64,000 bases of DNA from Candidatus Uabimicrobium amorphum (GCF_009002475.1 NZ_AP019860.1:6896501-6960500), one strand, 5' to 3'. Shown: positions 18,014-28,099, numbered from the stretch's first letter. The notes: generated by a model not told the origin, from the letters alone. A program made the numbers and translations.

Positions 18014-20812
18014 TCACTTTTGTCTGTTTTTCAAAAATTGCTCGATGTTCTGTCTATCAATAGGATGCTTGTAACTGAAAAGCGGATATAAGAATGCGGC
18101 AATATTCAAATCGCGACGCATCTTGTCAAATTGTAATGTTTTTTTAAACTGATTGGCTCTCTGTATATAAGCGAGTGTCAATCCTCGTTCTTTTTGTAAG
18201 TAAAATTTTTGATTATCTTTTTGCTGCGTTGCCATTTCATTCATGAGACGTGTATAAATATACTCAAACCATATGTTGCCCAATATCTCGTATTGCGGAC
18301 GCTTAAATTGTACCATATAATTTTTTATATGATATGCCATCATCAAATTTATGTACTCAACTAAAAACAAACCATGATCTCGCCATTTACTTTGTGCTGT
18401 TTGTGTTTTATCAAACAATTCTTTTGCGCGTTGCAAATTTTTCAAGTCCTGATCCATTGGCAACGATTTGTATAAGCGTTCGGTTTCGTAAACGGCTTGA
18501 TAAAAAAGACGATTTTGCGAATCTTCTCGACGTATAAATCGAGCCGCTTTGCTCCACTTACTTTCTTCAATATAAAAATAAGGACTTCGTTGCTTTCTCA
18601 ATTTAGGCTGTACATTTTCCAAGATGGAGATCAATTCATCTATCTGACTCATAATAACGGACAGCCGGCTATTTAATACTTCAGACATCCGCTTATGAAC
18701 CGTTTTAATACGTCGTAAATTCCAATAAAAGACAATGGCCTCTTTATGACTTAACTTTCCTACACAACGCGTATATATTTGTTGCGATTGATCGGATAAC
18801 TTTCCCAAATTGATGCTAACAAATCCACTCAGTGTTTTTAAAGATGGTGAAGTATTACTCTTTAGTATATATCCCTCAGGCCACGCAGGAAAAAACTCAA
18901 TTAAGGAGTCTATTTTGTCATAGTGGCGTTTGTTGACAACCGAACAATATAAAGCTCTTTTGATCATTTCAGAGTTTTTAACGTTCGTGTATCGACGTAC
19001 GATCTCATCTGAATTTTCCACACTTGAAGACGTTAAAATTTCCACAGGATAAAAATTGTGATACTGCGGCATCCGCTTTAATATTTGTCGTTGCAGCACT
19101 GTATTTTTACTAATCATTAATAGCATATACCATGGAAAGTGCTTGTTGCGCATAATATTTTTATTGGCTATTTTTTGCAGTTGTTGATAGCGTTCTTTAT
19201 AACTTATGTTCATTTGTGAATAGTACAACACCTCACATATTTCTAGGTAAACATTGTTTGTCATGTTTTTACGTACACTATTCCAATTAATTCTCGAAGG
19301 TTGTTTTCGCAGAATTTGCGCAATCATATATTGCCGACACAACTGCTTTTCTTCTTGTCTGGTTTTCCATTCTTTCCATTTGTTATATGCTTCTTCTTGG
19401 TATAAAGACATATCGATTACGGGGCTCTTCAGCACGGCATAAAAATCTTTATATTTTTCTACAAAAGTGCTACTGTACCAAGTCCCCAGCAGAATCTCAC
19501 CGTTGAGGGCAAAGGTATGAATACATAGATATAAACCAAACCCGTGATAATCCTTTTGTAAAACTTTTTTTGTCATAGAAAGAGCTTTTTCGTAATCCTT
19601 GTTGCATAGATGCATCACGAGTTTATAAAACGGGTTTTCCATTTTTGTGGTATATTTTTCTTCAGAATCACAAATATACTCAAAATGTTGTAAAGCTTTC
19701 GCATACGCACGTTTTTTCGCCAAAACAATGAGGTCGTGTACGATGGTGTCTCGGTTTGTTTGTTTTTTGTGCATCGTATGGTTTGTATTTGTATGGCTAT
19801 CTTTACCCTTACCAGAGATCAAAAAGTATACAGCGGGTGTTAGCAATAGTAACAGAAGCGGCACAAAGAGAATATTTTTTTTCTTCGTTTGTTTTTCAGA
19901 GCGGTATTTTTGCAAACGACTTTCATAATTTTTGGCTACGTGTTTTTTCGGTAACGTTTGCTGGTTTCCTATATTTATTTCGGTGTATATCTGCGCTTGC
20001 GGATTTGCCATCCATACTAAAAAGTCTTCTACTTTTTGTAATCGTGTGTCTTGATCTTTTTTTAAAGCAAAGTCTATGATTTCTGATAAACGTATCTCTT
20101 CATGACTGTATTGCGAACCAGAGAAAACCAAAGGTAAATTTGTGCTGTAAGTGCGATCCATCGTTGAAATAACATTACCTCCGTAAAAGGGGGAATGTTC
20201 TAACCACCTTAAAAATTGGTAGCATATAACCCCTAGTGAAAATACATCTGTATTGCTACGCAAGTTTTTATTTTCATCAATTTGTTCGGGGCTCATGTAG
20301 CCAGGAGATCCTACCATAACACCTGTTTTGGTCATGTTTGTCAATTGTTCGGATTTTGCTATGCCAAAATCTAGTAATTTAGGTTGTAGTTCGTCACCTA
20401 CCAGCATAATATTGGAAGGCTTCAAATCGCGATGAATAATGTCATTTTCGTGCAGAACAATCACCGCTTCGCATATCTGCTTTATAATGTCCCATTGTTT
20501 GTTGAAGTCGATACTTTTCGGATAACGGCGAATGAAATCTTGAAGTGAAATTCCCTCGATATACTCCATAACTATAAAATAATGGTTATCGTTTTTTATA
20601 AGATCAAAACCTCTGACAATATTCTCATGATTAATTTTCAACATAAAGTAGTACTCGCGCTCCACTCTTTTTGCAGATTGCTCGTTCTTTATTGTGCATT
20701 CTTTTATCGCGACGTACTGTTTTGTTTTTATGTCTTGCGCAAGAAATACTCTCCCCATGCCGCCTTGACCGAGAACTTTACACAATTGATATCTTTCAGC
20801 TATGATCTTCAT
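18014..20812 (-). CDS. Membrane-anchored Ser/Thr protein kinase (PknB-type)
   Basis: 932 residues; AGGAT lies about 5 bases upstream of the ATG. Kinase domain at residues ~1-270: glycine loop LGQGGMGRVF, Lys37 in AIKE, catalytic Asp129 in HRDLKPSN, DFG Asp148, and GSPGYMSPEQ in the activation segment. A single membrane helix lies at ~313-333, with a basic stretch before it. The remaining ~600 residues are helical, tetratricopeptide-like in texture, and lie on the other side of the membrane as a probable sensor or docking domain. The activator and targets are unknown. It is followed downstream by no partner phosphatase. Confidence 0.93.
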   Translation of the reverse strand: MKIIAERYQLCKVLGQGGMGRVFLAQDIKTKQYVAIKECTIKNEQSAKRVEREYYFMLKINHENIVRGFDLIKNDNHYFIVMEYIEGISLQDFIRRYPKSIDFNKQWDIIKQICEAVIVLHENDIIHRDLKPSNIMLVGDELQPKLLDFGIAKSEQLTNMTKTGVMVGSPGYMSPEQIDENKNLRSNTDVFSLGVICYQFLRWLEHSPFYGGNVISTMDRTYSTNLPLVFSGSQYSHEEIRLSEIIDFALKKDQDTRLQKVEDFLVWMANPQAQIYTEINIGNQQTLPKKHVAKNYESRLQKYRSEKQTKKKNILFVPLLLLLLTPAVYFLISGKGKDSHTNTNHTMHKKQTNRDTIVHDLIVLAKKRAYAKALQHFEYICDSEEKYTTKMENPFYKLVMHLCNKDYEKALSMTKKVLQKDYHGFGLYLCIHTFALNGEILLGTWYSSTFVEKYKDFYAVLKSPVIDMSLYQEEAYNKWKEWKTRQEEKQLCRQYMIAQILRKQPSRINWNSVRKNMTNNVYLEICEVLYYSQMNISYKERYQQLQKIANKNIMRNKHFPWYMLLMISKNTVLQRQILKRMPQYHNFYPVEILTSSSVENSDEIVRRYTNVKNSEMIKRALYCSVVNKRHYDKIDSLIEFFPAWPEGYILKSNTSPSLKTLSGFVSINLGKLSDQSQQIYTRCVGKLSHKEAIVFYWNLRRIKTVHKRMSEVLNSRLSVIMSQIDELISILENVQPKLRKQRSPYFYIEESKWSKAARFIRREDSQNRLFYQAVYETERLYKSLPMDQDLKNLQRAKELFDKTQTAQSKWRDHGLFLVEYINLMMAYHIKNYMVQFKRPQYEILGNIWFEYIYTRLMNEMATQQKDNQKFYLQKERGLTLAYIQRANQFKKTLQFDKMRRDLNIAAFLYPLFSYKHPIDRQNIEQFLKNRQK

Positions 20813-21036
20813 ATGTCATCCTAACAACGCTTTATACAAGAAAGATGAATTTGATACTTATGATGAATAAAAGTAGCCACGAAATACTCGTTTGTAGTTA
20901 TATGCTATTAGGGACAAGGATAAGAAAATAACTAGCTGATGTCCAGTTTGATTCTCATTTCTAACACGAAAAATCTCGAAACTCGCGTTTAATTACAATC
21001 GTGCGCTCGTTCAGTGCAACAAGTGTTTACCTTAGT

Positions 21037-22230
21037 TTAGTAATCCTCCACACCCAACAAACGCTTTTCCTGTAGAGAAAACCGACTAAAATCAAACGCA
21101 TATTCACTCTGATATTGGCGCAAGATTCTGCGACAAGCATAGCGATCATATTCCTCATAGCTTGTGTCGACTTCACTTGCCGGAAACATACGAATATATT
21201 GCAACAGACGCATTTGCGATGCAAAATTCATGGTGTTGCCATGCAATTGTCCCCACGACCAAATGATCATATCTCCCTGACGAATCGGTATTTCCTGCAT
21301 ATAATCTCGCACTGGATCATTAGCAACAGGGCGATGGCTACGACGTTTCGTTAACAGATCCTTGGGAATTTCATTTTCGCGACACCATAGCTCCAAAAAT
21401 TGCGTACAGCCAGGTAACGTCAGATGACAACCGGTTTGCGATGTTTGGTCCGAAAAAGCAATGATCGCTTGATATCCCGGCTGACGCCCTTTTTGCATTT
21501 CGCTATGGAACAACCACGGATTGTAATCCCAATGTGGCTTGACATTTTTACGCCATTGCGGTCGATCCTCCACGCCATTTTTCATCAGCAAATCTTTTGT
21601 ACCGCGCATAATTCCCCAATTGTCAATGGTGACGCGTAGACGTTCTTCTTTCCAGATGTGGCAAAAAACGCGATAAACAGTCTCACTGGTTCTATTTTTG
21701 AACGCTTGAAAGTGAAAAGCCGGTCGACTTAATAAAAACTTGGAACGCGATGGCCAATTGCATTTCTCCCAAGAAATCGGATTATCCGGGCTCACGTTCA
21801 TCTTGCGATATGGCGCAGGAGTGTTGTTGATCTCTTCAAACATCGCGGCAATAGAACGCTCGCATTCCTGTTTGTCAAACACACGCACAACCACCACTCC
21901 ATAATCGTCTAACATACGGCAGTATGTGTCACTATCCTCTATCGCAAAAGACACCGCAAAACCCTCGCGATCTACGGGATATCGCGGAAAAATTTTTTGC
22001 CACCCCTCTACGGTTCGCTCTTTTTTATTGAGATGTGGAGAACGATGGATAAAGCAATCCAGCATATAATCCAACCAACTCTCCAAAATATTTACATCGG
22101 GAGCGACAGACTTGATCTCTTGCATGAGGTGGTTTTTGTGTTGTGAGTATAACAGCGTGACGGGATCATACTGCGATTCCAAATAGGCAATCGCGCGATC
22201 ATATTGCTGTTTTTTGATTTCTTTTAACAT
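21037..22230 (-). CDS. PhyH-like Fe(II)/2-oxoglutarate dioxygenase
   Basis: 397 residues with AAGGA 6 bases before the ATG. The metal triad is HxD at His233-Asp235 (KPHWDYNPW) and the distal His330 (GQLHGNT), followed by an arginine (MRLLQYIRM) suited to 2-oxoglutarate. DDYGVVVVRVF near residue 110 is the usual entry to phytanoyl-CoA-dioxygenase-like proteins. The first ~100 residues are an extra helical region. The family hydroxylates small molecules or lipids; the substrate here cannot be told from sequence. It stands alone between the kinase and a MITE-like repeat. Confidence 0.75.
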   Translation of the reverse strand: MLKEIKKQQYDRAIAYLESQYDPVTLLYSQHKNHLMQEIKSVAPDVNILESWLDYMLDCFIHRSPHLNKKERTVEGWQKIFPRYPVDREGFAVSFAIEDSDTYCRMLDDYGVVVVRVFDKQECERSIAAMFEEINNTPAPYRKMNVSPDNPISWEKCNWPSRSKFLLSRPAFHFQAFKNRTSETVYRVFCHIWKEERLRVTIDNWGIMRGTKDLLMKNGVEDRPQWRKNVKPHWDYNPWLFHSEMQKGRQPGYQAIIAFSDQTSQTGCHLTLPGCTQFLELWCRENEIPKDLLTKRRSHRPVANDPVRDYMQEIPIRQGDMIIWSWGQLHGNTMNFASQMRLLQYIRMFPASEVDTSYEEYDRYACRRILRQYQSEYAFDFSRFSLQEKRLLGVEDY

Positions 22231-22732
22231 GAGTGATCCTTTGTATTATTGCAGAAGGTATTCTTCTATTTACTATGAGATTTGCTTATTTTTTGCCAAA
22301 TCCCTTAGTATATAGAACACCAAAATAGAAAAAAGGATCGTAATTTTTGAAATGAAAGTTTACGTAGCCCAAAAAGTGTTGAAAAAACGTAACGTTAGTT
22401 CGGTCACTTGTACATGGTATAGATTGCTTACCAACGTGTCGTCTTTTCTGTACATGTAAGATGTATTTGGCTCCCCTGTGAGAGCTGACAAGGGTAGGTT
22501 TTATGTAAAGCTTATGATGCAAGGTACTTATGGCTAAAAGTAGATATTATTTCAACCTAAAGTTTCCCCAGGGTGTCATTCCTGCGAAAGCAGGAATCCA
22601 CAATATAAAGTCGACTTGTAAACGCCTAGATCCCTGGTCAAGCCAGGGATGACAACCTGGGATTCGTTAGTAAAAAAGTTTCTATCTCTTTTCTATATAT
22701 GTATTTAGCCAGAACCTACCCCTGACAGCCCA

Positions 22733-24130
22733 AGCCCATTGACTTAAGAAAATCTAGTAAGTAGGTTTTCGTTTTCTTTTATAGTAATTAACTTGTTTTC
22801 GAGGAGATTTAACTCGGGGTCGAGGGCGATCTTTTCGAATGCAAGTAGGAGAAGAAAGGAGAAGAAAGAAAAAGTTGAGTAAGTTTTTCAAAAAGTAAAT
22901 CAGAGTCATTTTCAAAAAGTAAATCAAGAGCGTAGTTTTTAATGGTATTAAAAGAAACGGATTTATTGACCTGCTGAGGATACTTATTGCTAGAAGTTTT
23001 CTGATCAAGAATATCTTGAGCATCTTCAATAAGAATAGATTCAAGACCACTAATGTAAATAGTAGCATAGAAATCTTGTTGAACAGATAGAGTAGTTTTG
23101 CCAGTGAAATTCTCAAGGTCAAGACGGTTTTTAATGCGATCAAAGAAAGTTTCTATACCCCATCTAAACCAATAAAGCTCTTTAAAATCATCAGTGGGGT
23201 ACAATTGTTCATCCACTAAGGAAGAAACAAGGACTTCAACATCACCTGTATCAAGCATAACACGAACAAAACGTACAGAAATTTTCGATGGTAGAGACTG
23301 GTCATTAACTAATTTCTTTTTATCGTCAGGAGGTTCAATAGTTGTAATACAGCTCTCAATTTTCTGCTTAAACATTTTGTTTGCTTGATAGAAAGAATTA
23401 ACAGGACATCTAACTACAAAATTGATACCTTTTTTACATAAATGTGCTAACAGGGTATATGAACAATAACCTCTGTCGAAGAGAATGAGATCATTTTCAT
23501 TTGCATGTTGAAAGTGTTTGTAAGCAAATAGCTCTTCATCTTTTTTACAGTGTCCTATTTCGCTATCAATTGCGATTTCGTTTAGTAGATCATAAAGTAC
23601 TGACACTGTTGCAAATGCGTGTGATCCTTCTACACTTATGTTTTTATTTTTATATCTTATTGTGCCAAAATGTTCTTCTATCTCTTTTTCATTTGGAAGT
23701 CTTACTTTTGATCCGTCTATTGCACATAGACGAAAACCTTTGTATTTTCTGTAGTCTTCATCTTCATACAATGTTTCAACTACTGCTTGCTTATTTAACT
23801 CTATAAAGGCTGTATAATTCAGCTTTTTCCTTGCTTTTGTATATGCTCCTGAGGTTACCGTTGTAAAATTTGTAAGCAAGTCTTTTACGAATTCGTTTAG
23901 CCTATTTTGTATTGATTTTATGCTTTTACGTATCATGAATACCATTAATCTTGAAAAAGGTAGTTTTCTTTCTCTTGTAAAGTCTTTTTCGTTTTTACGA
24001 TGCATTTTTTTGAAACGCTCTGACTCTAATAGTTCTTTACTTTTATCTATTACTCTTTTTTTTATAATCTCTTCTTTTACTGTTTTAAATTATTTTATAC
24101 TATATACTTACGCTTAAGTCAATGGGCTTG
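22733..24130 (-). mobile_element. IS4-family insertion sequence (1,398 bp) with 11-bp target duplication
   Basis: The ends are a perfect 18-bp inverted repeat: CAAGCCCATTGACTTAAG (22733-22750) and its inverse (24113-24130). Both sides carry the direct repeat CCCTGACAGCC (22722-22732 and 24131-24141), an 11-bp target duplication, which fits the 9-13 bp range of IS4-type elements. The intact target duplication suggests a relatively recent insertion into the MITE-like element. It carries one transposase gene whose 3' end is damaged. Confidence 0.93.
22754..24005 (-). pseudogene. IS4-family transposase with a 10-bp duplication near its 3' end
   Basis: From the ATG at 24005 the frame runs 398 codons. 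It contains the DDE residues: Asp in CAIDGSKVRLP, Asp in ILFDRGYCSY, and the YREK signature YWFRWGIETFFDRIKNRL. At about 22849-22868 the plus strand shows a tandem 10-mer (AGGAGAAGAA twice). This throws the frame off, giving a short wrong tail. Removing one copy joins LFLSS to PTCIRKDRPRPRVKSP and a basic C-terminus ending at 22754, which resembles the tail of the other IS4 transposase. The missing basic tail is not part of the catalytic core, so activity may persist. An earlier non-ATG start is possible, since the frame stays open upstream. Confidence 0.85.
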
Positions 24131-24243
24131 CCCTGACAGCCCTGTGGGCATCGCACACCAATATCGTTTTTCTCTAGCGAATCGCCGGCAGGAGGGCACC
24201 GCACATCATTAGAAATACGATACTTCCAACAATAAAACGCTAT

Positions 24244-24939
24244 TTATTTTTCCAACTCAATTGTTTTCATGAGTGCGAAATACTCATCACACAGCATAAG
24301 TTGAACCGCGGCGCCATCAAAAACGTTGGTGCGTATTTCCATATCTTGCCACGCTTGTAAAATTTCAGCATTGTTGATGAATTTTTTTTGATAAATGATG
24401 CGTAGTTGATACGAGTTTCCCTTTTTATCTAGTTGAAAAACGCCATTATCAAAGTTAATACTCAGCAAATAAGAGTTTAACTTAGATGCCAAACCACTAT
24501 CAATATTTTTCGTGTAAAATATGGTATTCTTCTCTTTTAAAGACCGCCAAAAATCAATTACTGTAACTGTTTCCAAACGATCATCGCAAAGATGAACTTG
24601 AGTAGGTTGACCGCCAAATACCTCTTCAGATATTTCTGTCGCCATCAACCCACAAAGAATTTTGTAAGACGCTTTATTTCTATATTCCTTTAAACACACC
24701 ATACGAAATAAATAGGTGTTGTCTTTCTTGTCTAATTGAATCGTTTTACGCTGTCCATCAAAAAAACCACTGGCAACACAATATTTCCCTAATGTGTCGG
24801 CCTCATTTTTTGTGACAGATTTCGTATAGTACAGCTCACCTTCGTTAAACGTGAGAAGTTTCCCAAAACGTGTAGATTCAATATATCCATAAACAGCAAA
24901 GCATATGACAATGAGAACAGTAGCGATAGTATTTTTCAT
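24244..24939 (-). CDS. Membrane-anchored or secreted protein with internal duplication
   Basis: 231 residues. Residues 1-20 form a signal peptide or anchor (MKNTIATVLIVICFAVYGYI). Two ~90-residue halves match each other: GELYYTKSVTKNEADTLG against NTIFYTKNIDSGLASKLN, IQLDKKDNTYLFRMVCLKEY against FQLDKKGNSYQLRIIYQKKF, and VHLCDDRLETVTVI against LMLCDEYFALMKTI. So the gene arose by tandem duplication of one small domain. I do not recognise the family. It is on the same strand as the kinase 170 bases upstream of it, so co-transcription is possible. Confidence 0.7.
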   Translation of the reverse strand: MKNTIATVLIVICFAVYGYIESTRFGKLLTFNEGELYYTKSVTKNEADTLGKYCVASGFFDGQRKTIQLDKKDNTYLFRMVCLKEYRNKASYKILCGLMATEISEEVFGGQPTQVHLCDDRLETVTVIDFWRSLKEKNTIFYTKNIDSGLASKLNSYLLSINFDNGVFQLDKKGNSYQLRIIYQKKFINNAEILQAWQDMEIRTNVFDGAAVQLMLCDEYFALMKTIELEK

Positions 24940-25111
24940 TTTTTTCCCAGGGATATCATTGCGTATTCCCTGGCTCCTTCTAAATTTTAAATCATCAAAA
25001 CGTCATACCCAAATAAGAGAGGCTATTTTCCTCCCGATAATGCAACAAAGTATAGCATATTTCCCTGGCCACCTTTTATAAATTTCTCCGCGGTCCATAC
25101 TAAAAATAGAT

Positions 25112-26971
25112 CTACTTGCGCATCTTTTGCGCGTAAAACTTCATGTTTCTTTTATCATTCAATTGTCGATAACAGTCATACAAATTACGATATATGCTCT
25201 GTGGATTTTGATGGTGGATTAGCGCCTTTTTGTAACTAGCAATGGCTTCTGAATATTTTTGCCTTTGGTAATATAAATTGCCAATATTTGCGTGTACAAT
25301 AGGATGTTGCTGGTTCAACTGAAGCGCCTTGTTGTAGTCATCTAACGCCAAACCGTACTGATTGCGCGTAAAGTAAAAATAACCACGATTGTTGTATAAA
25401 TCCGCTGATTGTGGTTTCAATAAAATCGCTTTATCATAATCCGCAATCGCCAAGTGATCTTTTTGTAAATCATCATATAAAAAAGCCCGGTTCGCATAGG
25501 CGTTGACATTGTTCGCGTCGTATTTAATTGCCTGGGCATAGTCATGCAGTGCCTCATCGTACTTTTTCATTTGGTGATACGCCGTCCCGCGCTGTGCATA
25601 TGACTGCGAGTGTTGCGGATTGTGCTGTATCGACAACGTAAAATTTTCAATCGCCGCAAGATAATTTCCCGTGTGCAGAAAATTCAAGCCCTTTGCAAAA
25701 TACATTCCGACATTTTGCACAACTGGTTTTTTTCGAGGTACAGTGATCGCCTCTTTGACAAAATCCCACTGCGATGCATCACCCACCTTGATCGCTTTGT
25801 CTATATCTGACAATAACACGTCGAGCTCATCATCGTTGGCATTGTTGTTTTGTAAACTATGCTTTAGTGCCAGACTCAACTTGTGTATGATCACAGTTTG
25901 TCGCTCGCTTGTTGTAAGAAATTTTTGCTGCGCATTATGTAACCGACCTTCGGCATCACGCCACCATAAACTCGTCACAATGAACATCACAAATAAAAAA
26001 GCCATCGCCAACATCGCACCATAAAAAACCACCTTATTTTGCCGGATAAACTTCCTGGCAACATTCCAGCGGCTATATTTTTTCGCAATAATGGGCCTAT
26101 TGGCCTTGAGGTTCTGCAACTCTTTGGTTAACTGCCGAAAGTCTTTATATCGCGCCGTTTGCTTTTTCTCCAAGCACTTCAGGCAAACCGCTTCAAAATA
26201 AGGGCAAATCTCTGGATTGAGTTCACGAGGCGCAATAGGACGGCCATGCAGTGTTTGATACAAGATTTTATGATACGAACTTCCCTGATACACCGTCCGA
26301 AAAGTCAGAGCCTCATAAATCGTCGCCCCCACAGAATAGATGTCACTCTTCGTTGTAGACTTACCATCAAACTGCTCTGGGGACATATACAGAAGTGTTC
26401 CCAACACTTCCCCCTTCAACGACAGACTTCTCTCCTTCGTATCCGTCATTTTTGCCAAACCAAAATCGAGAATGATCGGTTCCTGTTCCGAAGAGATCAT
26501 AATATTCGACGGCTTTAAATCACGATGCAAAATATTGTATTTATGCGCATGCCCCATAGCATCACAAACTTTAATCATAATCTCAAGCAAAAACTTCGCA
26601 GAGATTTTTTTCTCTTTGATGAGATCAGAAAGGGGCACACCTTCGACATACTCCATCGTAAAATAAGGCTGTGGCAGTTCGCCAAAATCAAATAAACGGA
26701 TAATATTCGGGTGCTTTAACTGCGCCAAAGCCGAAGATTCACGCATAAATCTCCCCAGACTTTTTGCACTTTGCGAAAGTACTTTTAGAGCGACAAATCT
26801 TTTCAAATGAGTATCGTACGCCTTATAGACAATTCCCATTCCTCCACGCCCTAACTCACTGTCAATCAAATAACGCCCAAAATATTCGTTTGGCTTAAGA
26901 GCCTTGTTTTGGGAAACATCTTTAAAAACCATGCGGCTTTGTTTGGTTTGATTATGTGGTATTTGGTCCAT
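25112..26971 (-). CDS. Ser/Thr protein kinase with membrane helix and C-terminal TPR domain
   Basis: 619 residues. Kinase domain at ~33-290: LGRGGMGIVY, Lys63 in ALKV, Asp151 in HRDLKPSN, DFG Asp169, LGTLLYMSPEQ. A membrane helix follows near residues 322-345 (VVFYGAMLAMAFLFVMFIV). Residues ~430-610 hold about five to six TPR units with the consensus YAQRGTAYHQMKKYDEAL and NRGYFYFTRNQYGLAL. TPR modules typically bind protein partners, so this is probably a kinase whose extracytoplasmic TPR part senses or scaffolds. The gene is divergent from nadD. Confidence 0.94.
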   Translation of the reverse strand: MDQIPHNQTKQSRMVFKDVSQNKALKPNEYFGRYLIDSELGRGGMGIVYKAYDTHLKRFVALKVLSQSAKSLGRFMRESSALAQLKHPNIIRLFDFGELPQPYFTMEYVEGVPLSDLIKEKKISAKFLLEIMIKVCDAMGHAHKYNILHRDLKPSNIMISSEQEPIILDFGLAKMTDTKERSLSLKGEVLGTLLYMSPEQFDGKSTTKSDIYSVGATIYEALTFRTVYQGSSYHKILYQTLHGRPIAPRELNPEICPYFEAVCLKCLEKKQTARYKDFRQLTKELQNLKANRPIIAKKYSRWNVARKFIRQNKVVFYGAMLAMAFLFVMFIVTSLWWRDAEGRLHNAQQKFLTTSERQTVIIHKLSLALKHSLQNNNANDDELDVLLSDIDKAIKVGDASQWDFVKEAITVPRKKPVVQNVGMYFAKGLNFLHTGNYLAAIENFTLSIQHNPQHSQSYAQRGTAYHQMKKYDEALHDYAQAIKYDANNVNAYANRAFLYDDLQKDHLAIADYDKAILLKPQSADLYNNRGYFYFTRNQYGLALDDYNKALQLNQQHPIVHANIGNLYYQRQKYSEAIASYKKALIHHQNPQSIYRNLYDCYRQLNDKRNMKFYAQKMRK

Positions 26972-27267
26972 AAATAGAGCAAACCTTTAAAAAAAGGTAA
27001 AAAAGGTGGTTTTCAAAGCAGCAGTAGCAGTATCTTGAATGTACATTTACCATAACACAAAAAAAGGCACTTTGGCTATTTTTTTTGATATGTAGACAGC
27101 AACACAACCATAGTGCACAAAAAAAATGGCAAAATAGACAAATTGTCACTAAGATTATAGTGTAGCTTTTGTTTTATGGAAAAATTGCAGCATTGGAAAT
27201 TTACAAGAGAAGTGATCGTAGCGATTTGATTAGGACGTAAACGCGTATTTTAGTGAATGGAAAAATA

Positions 27268-27885
27268 ATGAGTAAATGGCAATCAAGAATATTTGTGTTT
27301 GGTGGTTCTTTCAATCCCATTCACAACGATCATATCAAACTTGCCCTAACAGCACGCGATAAGTGGAAATTTGACCGCATTATTTTTATTCCCAACGGTG
27401 ACAACTATCGCAAAAAATCACTCTCGGCAACTCCGGCAAAGATACGTTTCGAAATGGTACAAGCCGCCATTGCAGATATGTCGCAAATGGAAGTTTCTGA
27501 CGTAGAGGTAAACGACTCTGTTGCCATGCGTACGCCCATTACCATGAGAGAACTACACCAAGAAAATCCCCATTCGCAACTTGCACTGTTTCGAGGACTA
27601 GACGCACTGCATCGCGTTCACCGCCAATGCTTTCAACTTGCCAATATGGTGGTAATCGCCGTACCTCGCAAGGGATTTGAGTTGTCTTTTGCGGAGATGA
27701 TTGCACGCCATAGTAAACTACAACAGTTTAACGAGCGCATTATTTATAAAGACGATATCGTTTGCGGAGACTTGTCCTCGACTCAGATACGCCAAGCAGT
27801 AGCAGAAGGACAATCTATCGATGATATGGTACCTTCAGCTGTTCAAGATATTATCAAACGCGAAGGACTATATTCCAAGACTTAA
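27268..27885 (+). CDS. nadD: Nicotinate-nucleotide adenylyltransferase
   Basis: 205 residues from the ATG at 27268 (MSKWQSRIFVFGGSFNP). A GTG at 27253 is possible but has no ribosome site. The nucleotidyltransferase motif GGSFNPIHNDH matches GGxFxPxHxGH, with Asp in place of the usual Gly, and DLSSTQIRQAV matches the C-terminal SSTxIR. The enzyme makes deamido-NAD from nicotinate mononucleotide and ATP in NAD synthesis. The middle part (LALFRGLDALHRVHRQ) is shifted relative to the usual GxDxxxxxxxW motif, so the member is somewhat divergent. Confidence 0.85.
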   Translation: MSKWQSRIFVFGGSFNPIHNDHIKLALTARDKWKFDRIIFIPNGDNYRKKSLSATPAKIRFEMVQAAIADMSQMEVSDVEVNDSVAMRTPITMRELHQENPHSQLALFRGLDALHRVHRQCFQLANMVVIAVPRKGFELSFAEMIARHSKLQQFNERIIYKDDIVCGDLSSTQIRQAVAEGQSIDDMVPSAVQDIIKREGLYSKT

Positions 27886-27892
27886 ACTCGAT

Positions 27893-27925
27893 TAGCCGCT
27901 GGAGAGGGAATCGCATACTAGCAAT
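27893..27925. repeat. Fragment of the dispersed GCATA-type repeat
   Basis: Seven bases after the nadD stop the sequence reads GCCGCTGGAGAGGGAATCGCATACTAGCA, an imperfect relative of GGGAGGGCATCGCATA and CTAGCATAC seen at other copies. The following ~170 bases up to the next gene hold nothing else recognisable. Confidence 0.4.
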
Positions 27926-28099
27926 TATCTATACTTGAGCGATACTTTAAACTCAATTAAATAGCAATTACCACGCGAAGTTTTATAAAACGTTTTATTA
28001 CTATCTACATCTACGTAACGATTTCGTTGTTTTTCTATATTCGAGTACAATTTTTTATCACTCGATTTTCAACGATCGGAAACAAAAGGAGACAATTAA

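Larger units (their letters stand above)
22471..24148. mobile_element. MITE-like element, copy 2, interrupted by an IS
   Basis: Left end CTCCCCTGTGAGAGCTGACA then GGGTAGGTTTT (22471-22503); right end AGAACCTACCC then CTGACAGCCCTGTGGG, split by the IS at 22733-24130. Without the IS and one 11-bp target copy the element is 269 bp. It contains GTCATTCCTGCG-AAAG-CAGGAATCC (22575-22598) and TCCCTGG-TCAAG-CCAGGGA (22630-22651) palindromes. It aligns along its length with the element at 5220-5717 in reverse orientation. No gene is encoded in the element itself. Confidence 0.72.
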
